Part shown: positions 7,954 through 14,619 of the stretch, one piece after another
How positions within the stretch are numbered: position 1 is the first letter of the stretch
Layout of the letters: each line of letters begins with the position of its first letter
Assembly (NCBI GenBank): GCA_028821785.1
Contig: JAPKFC010000017.1
Location: forward strand, 1-33,161
Direction: 5' to 3'
DNA length: 33,161 nt
Origin: Candidatus Poseidoniaceae archaeon
GTDB lineage: Archaea; Thermoplasmatota; Poseidoniia; Poseidoniales; Poseidoniaceae
Position numbers and translations under genes: made by a program
Notes under the pieces: generated by a model
What the model was told of the DNA's origin: nothing
Databases searched by the model: none
What the model saw: the letters and a program-made list of their open reading frames with translations, nothing else

Positions 7954-9995
7954 CACTCTATCACTTTTTGAATCGCTACTCGTAATAATGCGCTAACCTG
8001 CTTACCATCTGCACCAGCAGCAGCCTGCATTACAATTCCCATCAATGGGCCCATAGCACCCATGCCTCTTTCTTTAACAAAGTCAATTCTTTGGGCGATT
8101 ATTGAATCTACTACCGAAGCTAAATCTGCAACATCAGCAGGTTTGTATCCATTCTTTTCAGCGTATTCGACAATCTCTTCAAGTGTCGGATTTGAACCTG
8201 CGAATGTTGTAACGATCTCGTTCATAGATTCGCGTGAAAGGTGTCCTGCTTCCTTTGCCCGTAGTACATTAGCCAATAATTGAGGGTTTACAGTATCGTT
8301 TTCCAAAATCAATGTAGCCAGACCCTTGTGTGGTAAATCACTGATATTATCCACGAAAAGGTCATCTAATTGCCTTGCAATTATTTGTTTAGATTGGTCT
8401 TGTGAAATCTCAAACTGCTGCATTCTGATATTCCGGTCATCATCGCTCATCGGCAAATTCTCAAGAATATTGTGCCATTCTTGGTTGGATAGAGAGAACG
8501 ATGGAATATCTGTTTCTGGGTACATTCTAGCACCACCTGGAAGTGGTCTCATCGGAGAGGTTGTGCCATCTTCGGGAGCACCTTTTTTGATTACTACATT
8601 GCGTACTTCTTGTGGAATGCGGTGCCACGCTAAACGTGCCCTGTGAAGGACGCTTTCAAGTGCTAATTCCGCTTGCCAACGGGGTGCTAAACACAAGATG
8701 AATGCATCTGAATCTGTAAGTTTCAATTCACTGCGGACCTGTTTTACTTCATCTACCTCGACTCCATAGGCTGGTAACTCATCTGAATGGAATACGCCTT
8801 TGACACCTGCTTGCTTTGCCGCACCAGCAAGTTCACGGCCGAGGCGAGGTAGTTGAGAATCGCCATTATCCATTTGTTTTGTTCCAATCTTTCCGGCGAG
8901 GTTTGCAAGTGGTAATGCCATCATTACGCTGCCATTGGATAAACCATTGACAACCATTTTTGAGGTACATTGTGCAAAGCAATTCGTAACATCATGCAAA
9001 TCTAATGGCAACAATTGTGCTACTGCTGCTGAGACTTGAGATTCTATTGCCAAATCTGTGGTTCTCCTATCAGGAGTTAGTAATGGTAGATTCATTGAAC
9101 TTCTCAATTCATTTGTAAGGCGATAAAAATGTAATTGCCTTGCCATTTCAAGACTAATTATTCTTGGAATCCAAGACAGGTCCTGGCAGCCTTTGATTTC
9201 AACTCTATCGCCGCACATCAATGAGACATTGAGATCTTGACGGATTGAACCCAATCCACGGCGAACTCTTCTTGTTTGACGTAACACTCTTCCCAAAGCA
9301 ATTGCAGTTTCCTTTGCATGTTGTGGTGAAGTGATATCTGGAGCTGTTGCGATCTCGATTAAAGGTAGGCCAAGGCGGTCAAGATTGTAAATCACATTTT
9401 CACCCTTAGTAGTCATTTCAGTTTCTAACTTTCGCGCTGAATCTTCTTCAAGACATAGTAAATCAATCCCTACTGGCCCTGTTTCGGTAGATAGAATCCC
9501 ATCGGTTGAAATTAGGGAAGTTCGTTGAAATCCACTTGTATTGGAGCCGTCAACCACAGTCTTGCGCATGGTTTGGATTAACGATACTGGCTTTGCCTGA
9601 AGTAATGCTGAGACTGTTAATGAGATATCTATTGCATCTCGGTCATGCGGTAAAGGAGGTTGCTCATCCAATTCTATCAAGCCAGCATTAGGCGATTGGA
9701 CATAGGTAAATGAACGATTACGAAGGGATTCAAATCGTGCTGCAACATCTATTTTTCCGCCTTCTCCCTTACCTGCTCTAAGTCTGCGATTGTAGCGCGG
9801 CCAGTCTTCGGGGACTGTATCTATTGTGACATCATATAGTTCGCCTTTTTGACGTGAATGAAGTTTTCCGGTTGCCAATTGCTGATGGACTTCTATGCCG
9901 CACATAAAGCCCAAAATCTCGGGGTTCAAAGCATCAGCATCAGCAATTTCGCCAACTGGCTGCTCTGTGAAAGTCTCCCCCATAGCAAAGCCCAT
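7953..9995 (-). CDS. gatE: Glu-tRNA(Gln) amidotransferase subunit E
   Basis: GatE, with GatD, converts Glu-tRNA(Gln) to Gln-tRNA(Gln) in archaea. The protein (680 aa from this start) has CGIEVHQQL near its N-terminus, the GatE-type MRKTVVDGSNTSGFQRT, GLPLIEIATAPDI and SIRQDLNVS of the GatB/E cradle domain, a central insert (AspRS-like in this family), and a C-terminal helical plus YqeY-like tail ending in MGPLMGIVMQAA. The length and the dGSNTSGFQRT motif separate it from bacterial GatB (about 480 aa). The ATG at 9995 is preferred because GGTGAG (10004-9999) sits just upstream as a ribosome site; an ATG at 10010 is the longer alternative. It follows mcm by 30 nt and overlaps the next gene by one base. 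GatD is not in the window. Confidence 0.95.
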   Translation of the reverse strand: MGFAMGETFTEQPVGEIADADALNPEILGFMCGIEVHQQLATGKLHSRQKGELYDVTIDTVPEDWPRYNRRLRAGKGEGGKIDVAARFESLRNRSFTYVQSPNAGLIELDEQPPLPHDRDAIDISLTVSALLQAKPVSLIQTMRKTVVDGSNTSGFQRTSLISTDGILSTETGPVGIDLLCLEEDSARKLETEMTTKGENVIYNLDRLGLPLIEIATAPDITSPQHAKETAIALGRVLRQTRRVRRGLGSIRQDLNVSLMCGDRVEIKGCQDLSWIPRIISLEMARQLHFYRLTNELRSSMNLPLLTPDRRTTDLAIESQVSAAVAQLLPLDLHDVTNCFAQCTSKMVVNGLSNGSVMMALPLANLAGKIGTKQMDNGDSQLPRLGRELAGAAKQAGVKGVFHSDELPAYGVEVDEVKQVRSELKLTDSDAFILCLAPRWQAELALESVLHRARLAWHRIPQEVRNVVIKKGAPEDGTTSPMRPLPGGARMYPETDIPSFSLSNQEWHNILENLPMSDDDRNIRMQQFEISQDQSKQIIARQLDDLFVDNISDLPHKGLATLILENDTVNPQLLANVLRAKEAGHLSRESMNEIVTTFAGSNPTLEEIVEYAEKNGYKPADVADLASVVDSIIAQRIDFVKERGMGAMGPLMGIVMQAAAGADGKQVSALLRVAIQKVIE

Positions 9996-9998
9996 GCA

Positions 9999-10004
9999 CT
10001 CACC
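9999..10004 (-). promoter_or_regulatory. Ribosome binding site deciding the gatE start
   Basis: GGTGAG on the minus strand is four to five bases before the ATG at 9995 and lies inside the longer alternative reading from 10010. It matches the 3' part of the archaeal Shine-Dalgarno sequence and favours the shorter protein. Confidence 0.45.
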
Positions 10005-10040
10005 CTTCATCAGTCAAGCGATTGATATTGCCTGAATAAC

Positions 10041-12170
10041 TCAAACTATTGCCAATGTTCCATCCACAAGTGATGGGCGCATCAATGTTCCACTTAGAAC
10101 CAATTTTTCAATTATGGTTTCTGCATTGTTTCTATCGATTCCTACTTTTTCTGCTTCATTATACACATCTAACGAATTTGCGATTCCATCACCATCATTT
10201 TGTAGTCTTGAAACGATATCTCGAATCGCCCTCTCCTTGTTACGAACCGAACCTTTCTTTCCAGCATATGTTGAGGTCTCATCATAATTTTCACCCATTA
10301 ATGCATATCGCCATAATCTAGTGAGATTAATCGCCCTTTCTGCATCCTCGAGTGTTGCATCTTGAGATAGACGGATTCTTGCACTGGCCTCTGCCAATCT
10401 TGCTAACGCTTCAAGTGAACGAGCTGTGATCGACACGCTATCGCTTGAATTGCCGCCTTTTTTCCTGGTCTCAATGTAAAACTTGACGATTAAGTCTCTC
10501 GCTTCATCGGTTAAATTAGGGTGAACTGTTCTCTTGGCATGGGCGATATATTTGCGGATTAATTCTCTTGGTAGCATTTCTGGCTCGCCAGATGATTTTT
10601 TCAATTCTGATGATGATTTAGACGGGTCTGATGCACTGCCTTCATTGACTAATAATTCGCTAACGCCTCGCAATCTATTTTTGATGATGTGATTGGCAAT
10701 TTTAGCGTCTTTGTTTTCGTCTGCATCATCGGTTAGCAACCAAATTATATCAAAACGAGAAACTAGAGGTGGGGACAAATTGATTTGCGAAGTAAAGGGA
10801 ATCTCTGAAACTGGTTCAAACTTACCCTTCTTGGGATTTGCCGCTGCCAAAATCGCACATCTAGTTCGCAAACTTGCATTTATTCCTGCCTTTGAAATAG
10901 AGATTCTTTGTTGTTCCATCGCTTCGTGCATACTCGACCTATCGCCCTCATTCATTTTGTCGAATTCGTCGATTGCAGCAAGGCCTAAATCTGCGAGAAC
11001 CAACGCACCGGCCTCTAATGTCCATCTTCCATCAGCCGATGGGTCTTGGACCGCGGCGGCTGTTAGACCTGCAGCGGATGCAGATTGTCCTGAAGTGAAA
11101 CGCCCTCTTGGAGAAAGTTTTGACATGTAATTGAGTAATTGTGATTTAGCAACTCCGGGGTCACCCATTAGCAGAATGTGAATATCGCCACGATTCCTTG
11201 TGCCATCTTCATTTAATCTAGCCACTCCACCGAATAATTGTAACATTAAAGATCTCTTGATTTCATCCATTCCAAAAATAGAAGGCGCGATACTGTTGGT
11301 GAATAAGTCATAGATGTCGGGGCGCCGTGCTAGTTCTTTGATCTCCAACTCTTCGTCTTCGGTAATAGAAATCTCTTCTAGTGGAATATTTTGCCTTTCC
11401 AATGATTGAATTCGCAAGAATATATCAAACACAGGGGTATCTTTTCCACCTTTTCTTTGAGAGCGTATGAAGAGAACTCCGTTTGCTTTTACTCGGTCAC
11501 CAGGATTCAACTTTCCTGCAAGGTCGTGTTCACCGATGCAGATTATTCTTTCTGGTTGAATTCCACCCTTCATCTGTTCAGGTAATTCTTGTAATTCGAT
11601 GAATTGTGAATTAATCAATATTGATTCTTTATGATTCAAGACAAATCGTGTTAGGCGTTTTGCTCTTCCGCAACCACCAGTAATTTGTTCACATTCAATT
11701 GGTTCTATCAATTCCTGTTCATTTGGTTGATTGATAACCATGGAATGCTGACACGCCACACACTCAAACACTGCAGAGTAAATACGCGGTCTAACACCTG
11801 AAATTTTTGTCACTACTGAATCAAGTGCCAACATTTGACCAATATCATCAGCCCGTAGTTGTGAGACGGTGCGAACTTGGTCACTCGGAAGATGGATTAT
11901 ACGTACAAAGGGATACATTGCAACTCCACCGGCATCGATTAAGAATTGACGAAGCGCTTGATTTGCTGCATGGAAATGGAGGTCGGGGTTTTTGACAATA
12001 TCATTGGCAAATTCTGTATCGAATCCTTCTATTATACGGTATGATATCTCTAAAGATTGATCATCTGGCCATGTCTGTGCCAAATTGTGAACTGCTTCCG
12101 AGAAGTAGTCTTGAATGAGGGAAGTCCAACGCGCTGGTAAATCAAATTCTTGTAACATTTTGAACACCAT
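10041..12170 (-). CDS. mcm: Replicative DNA helicase MCM
   Basis: The archaeal MCM hexamer unwinds DNA at the replication fork. At 709 aa it has normal length. Visible elements: N-terminal domain with a zinc site (C137, C140, C160, C167); Walker A GDPGVAKS (336-343); Walker B LAAIDEFDK (397-405); sensor 1 AAANP (442-446); arginine finger SRFD (471-474); and a C-terminal winged helix from about residue 630. No intein is present. Met5 is an alternative start. It is the first gene of a close-spaced minus-strand cluster (gatE follows after 30 nt), and its upstream gap carries an origin-recognition-box-like element, which could be a replication origin or a binding site through which Orc1/Cdc6 controls the gene. 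Confidence 0.97.
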   Translation of the reverse strand: MVFKMLQEFDLPARWTSLIQDYFSEAVHNLAQTWPDDQSLEISYRIIEGFDTEFANDIVKNPDLHFHAANQALRQFLIDAGGVAMYPFVRIIHLPSDQVRTVSQLRADDIGQMLALDSVVTKISGVRPRIYSAVFECVACQHSMVINQPNEQELIEPIECEQITGGCGRAKRLTRFVLNHKESILINSQFIELQELPEQMKGGIQPERIICIGEHDLAGKLNPGDRVKANGVLFIRSQRKGGKDTPVFDIFLRIQSLERQNIPLEEISITEDEELEIKELARRPDIYDLFTNSIAPSIFGMDEIKRSLMLQLFGGVARLNEDGTRNRGDIHILLMGDPGVAKSQLLNYMSKLSPRGRFTSGQSASAAGLTAAAVQDPSADGRWTLEAGALVLADLGLAAIDEFDKMNEGDRSSMHEAMEQQRISISKAGINASLRTRCAILAAANPKKGKFEPVSEIPFTSQINLSPPLVSRFDIIWLLTDDADENKDAKIANHIIKNRLRGVSELLVNEGSASDPSKSSSELKKSSGEPEMLPRELIRKYIAHAKRTVHPNLTDEARDLIVKFYIETRKKGGNSSDSVSITARSLEALARLAEASARIRLSQDATLEDAERAINLTRLWRYALMGENYDETSTYAGKKGSVRNKERAIRDIVSRLQNDGDGIANSLDVYNEAEKVGIDRNNAETIIEKLVLSGTLMRPSLVDGTLAIV

Positions 12171-12242
12171 TTACGATAGATTGTACTACCCGACTTATCG
12201 CATGTGAAGTCAACAGTTTATGATGATTCATGCTGAGAATCT

Positions 12243-12264
12243 ACACCCCTCGGTTTCCACTGCA
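12243..12264 (-). promoter_or_regulatory. ORB-like element (candidate Orc1/Cdc6 binding site)
   Basis: On the minus strand 12262-12246 reads CAGTGGAAACCGAGGGG. This matches the archaeal origin recognition box: a TGGAAAC core, three bases, then a G-string, in the same order and spacing. It lies about 75 nt upstream of mcm in a gap without genes. An inverted copy of its core lies at 12294-12303. Consensus recalled from published archaeal origins; binding is not shown. Confidence 0.55.
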
Positions 12265-12303
12265 AATGGAAAGCGGGCAACAGGTAAACAATAGCAGTGG
12301 AAA
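12254..12303. repeat. Inverted repeat, 10-bp perfect arms, upstream of mcm
   Basis: TTTCCACTGC (12254-12263) and its exact reverse complement GCAGTGGAAA (12294-12303) are separated by 30 nt. The left arm is part of the ORB-like element; the right arm has the same core but no G-string. A weaker core (ATGGAAAGCGGG) lies in the spacer and another CCACTGC at 12311-12317. Inverted ORB pairs are typical of archaeal origins. Confidence 0.75.
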
Positions 12304-12384
12304 TTTACTACCACTGCACGAATGCCGGTGATGAAATTCTAGATTTTATCGGCGACCGATTAGCCCTTGTGTGTGTTCATCTAC

Positions 12385-12393
12385 GGAGGTGAT
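12385..12393 (+). promoter_or_regulatory. Strong Shine-Dalgarno site of the esterase-like gene
   Basis: GGAGGTGAT ends directly before the ATG at 12394 and is a near-complete match to the anti-SD. It sets the start at 12394, although the frame is open from a TTG at 12367. Confidence 0.7.
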
Positions 12394-13419
12394 ATGCCGG
12401 AGCATAATTTCACTCCTCTTAGCGGCCGAATGGAGAGGTTTTCAGTCGATTCAGAATTACTGCAAAATCGCTTAGGAGATCCTACTCTCAGAGAGATTTT
12501 AGTACATATCCCACAACAAGCGAAATCGGCAATGGAGAATGGGGAATTGATTCCAGTCATCATCTATCTTGCACCATTTACATCTTCTGGACCACAGCGC
12601 GCTGGATGGAAGGCTTTTGCTGAAACATTGCCACAGCGCCATGAAAGACTTATTTCTGAAGGGAAAATGAAACCAACTATTCTTGTATTCCCTGATACCT
12701 TTACCAGCCTTGGTGGCAATCAATTTGTTGACTCTCCAATAATGGGTAAGTGGTCAAGTTGGCTATCTCAATGTTTGAAACCTGAAATCTCTAAACGTTA
12801 TTCTACCAATGGAAAATTCGCCTTGGTCGGCAAATCATCCGGTGGCTATGGAGCATTGTATAATGCCATGACACAACCCAATGTTTGGACTGCTGTCGCC
12901 AGTCATTCTGGAGATGTGGGTTTTGACCTAATGTACAAGCCTACTTTTGCTGAAACAATTACTCATATCGCAGCACATGGAAGTGCTGCTAAATATGTAG
13001 AAAGTGTTGTTCAAGCCGCATCTTTATCCGGTGCAGATTTCCACTCCTTGATGATGTGTGCACTAGCAGCATCTTATGATCCTAAACCTGTAACTTCAGA
13101 CAACATTCTCGGAATTACCCTACCCGTATCATTTGACAAATGTCTAATCGATCAACAGTCCTGGAATAATTGGTTGAAGTTTGACCCATTAACGCTAGTT
13201 GAAAATGCTTCACAGAACTTACAGGGCCTAAGTGCGTTATACATCGACTGTGGTAATCGGGACCAATATCACATCCAATATGGCTCTCGTAGTTTGGTTG
13301 AACGGCTAACCGACCTAGGAATTTCCCATCAATGGCAAGAGTTTGTTGGCACTCATTCCTCTATTGATTACCGCTTAGATACCTCGCTCCCTCTACTTTC
13401 AAAGGCATTATATCAATAA
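12394..13419 (+). CDS. Putative esterase (esterase D / alpha-beta hydrolase family)
   Basis: A 341-aa cytosolic hydrolase of the putative-esterase type. VIIYLAPFTSSG corresponds to the oxyanion-hole loop, ILVFPDTFTSLGG to the strand and loop after it, and ALVGKSSGGYGAL contains the nucleophile-elbow Ser (G-K-S-S-G). SALYIDCGNRDQYHIQYG carries the likely acid Asp, and EFVGTHSSIDYR the likely catalytic His near the C-terminus. The order of the triad is as expected. There is no signal peptide. Substrate unknown; relatives act on S-formylglutathione, enterobactin or acyl esters, and none can be chosen here. The start at 12394 is set by a strong ribosome site. It is divergent from mcm and 23 nt upstream of purM, probably co-transcribed with it. 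Confidence 0.85.
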   Translation: MPEHNFTPLSGRMERFSVDSELLQNRLGDPTLREILVHIPQQAKSAMENGELIPVIIYLAPFTSSGPQRAGWKAFAETLPQRHERLISEGKMKPTILVFPDTFTSLGGNQFVDSPIMGKWSSWLSQCLKPEISKRYSTNGKFALVGKSSGGYGALYNAMTQPNVWTAVASHSGDVGFDLMYKPTFAETITHIAAHGSAAKYVESVVQAASLSGADFHSLMMCALAASYDPKPVTSDNILGITLPVSFDKCLIDQQSWNNWLKFDPLTLVENASQNLQGLSALYIDCGNRDQYHIQYGSRSLVERLTDLGISHQWQEFVGTHSSIDYRLDTSLPLLSKALYQ

Positions 13420-13442
13420 TATTAGAGTAATTCACCAAGCGC

Positions 13443-14597
13443 ATGGTTCTTCAAACCCCTTGCTTTGGAATGGTTATGGACGAGCCAATGGACTATGCTA
13501 GCGCAGGTGTCGATATTGACCTTGAAGGCTCAGCAGTCGCTTCTTTAATCGGTGCATTAGGCAAGTCTGTTCGCAAAGCCGGAACTCCAGGAGCGCCAGT
13601 TGACTTGCCTGGAGGTTTCGGAGGACTAATCGAGTTTGGAGATAATCTTCTTGCTTTAGCTACCGATGGTGTCGGTAGCAAATTACAAATTGCTAGTGCA
13701 TTAAATCAATGGGCCGGAGTTGGCATCGATTGCATGGCTATGAACGTCAATGATCTACTCTGCGTAGGTGCTGAACCAATCGCTTTTGTTGATTATGTTG
13801 CAGTACCAAAACCGGACCCTGAAATCCACGCTGCTTTAGGAGCGTCTCTGGCTGAGGCTTGCCGTTTAGCAAGGGTAACTCTCGCTGGTGGAGAAACTGC
13901 ATCACTACCTGGAATCGTTACTGAATTAGATATGTCTGGAACTGCCCTCGGATGGCTACCAAAAGGTGAAGCGATTACTGGGGAACATTTGCAAGAAGGC
14001 GATGTATTGATTGGATTGCCTTCTTCTGGAATCCATTCTAATGGTTACTCGCTGGTAAGAAAAGTATTGGAGCATGGTGGAGTGTCATATACCGATGATG
14101 CACCGTTTGATACCAATGCGTTAGGGCGAGAAATTATGCGCTTTGCAGGACAGCAGGATACACCTATTAGTGTCGGAGAACTTTTACTAAATCCTACTCG
14201 TATCTATTGTGACCCAGTAATAGATCTACTAAATGGTGCAAGAGGGGATGAACAATTTTCTCTTAGCGACATCAGAGCAATTTGCCATGTTACCGGTGGA
14301 GGCTTATCCAACCTATTACGACTGCATGACTCGCTGGGATGGCATATTTCATCCCCACTAACCCCACACCCTGAATTTACTTGGTTACAACAAATAGGTG
14401 GTGTTGAAACAAGAGAGATGTATAGAACATTCAACATGGGTACAGGAATGATTATTGCGGTTTCCCCTCAACACGCTGAAGCTATCTGTGAATGGTTATC
14501 TTCACGCATGCAAGGAACTGCTATCATCGGCACTGTTGTCGACAATGGACACAAGGTAACACATGCGTTACCAGGTGTTGAGTTCTCGCATTATTGA
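13443..14597 (+). CDS. purM: Phosphoribosylformylglycinamidine cyclo-ligase (AIR synthetase)
   Basis: PurM closes the imidazole ring of the purine precursor, turning FGAM into AIR with ATP. This 384-aa protein has the PurM hallmarks: DYASAGVDID at the N-terminus, ALATDGVGSK (71-80) for ATP/metal binding, MNVNDLLCVGAEP (100-112), AGGETASLPG (148-157), PSSGIHSNGYSLVR, HVTGGGLSNLLR and the C-terminal FNMGTGM. Met12 and Met16 are alternative starts that would fit the family's usual N-terminus better, but an AT-rich TATA-like stretch (AATAATATTAG, ending 13424) at about leaderless spacing supports 13443. Other purine genes are not in the window. Convergent with the CD36-like gene, 22 nt apart. Confidence 0.94.
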   Translation: MVLQTPCFGMVMDEPMDYASAGVDIDLEGSAVASLIGALGKSVRKAGTPGAPVDLPGGFGGLIEFGDNLLALATDGVGSKLQIASALNQWAGVGIDCMAMNVNDLLCVGAEPIAFVDYVAVPKPDPEIHAALGASLAEACRLARVTLAGGETASLPGIVTELDMSGTALGWLPKGEAITGEHLQEGDVLIGLPSSGIHSNGYSLVRKVLEHGGVSYTDDAPFDTNALGREIMRFAGQQDTPISVGELLLNPTRIYCDPVIDLLNGARGDEQFSLSDIRAICHVTGGGLSNLLRLHDSLGWHISSPLTPHPEFTWLQQIGGVETREMYRTFNMGTGMIIAVSPQHAEAICEWLSSRMQGTAIIGTVVDNGHKVTHALPGVEFSHY

Positions 14598-14619
14598 AGA
14601 TGAACGGCTAATTCGCTAT

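Noticed and set aside
7953-9995. GatB rather than GatE
   Set aside because: The protein is about 200 residues longer than GatB and has the GatE-type GSNTSGFQRT motif.
10693-11130. 145-codon ORF on the plus strand
   Set aside because: It is antisense to the MCM ATPase core, which is fully accounted for by conserved motifs; no start signal or recognisable domain.
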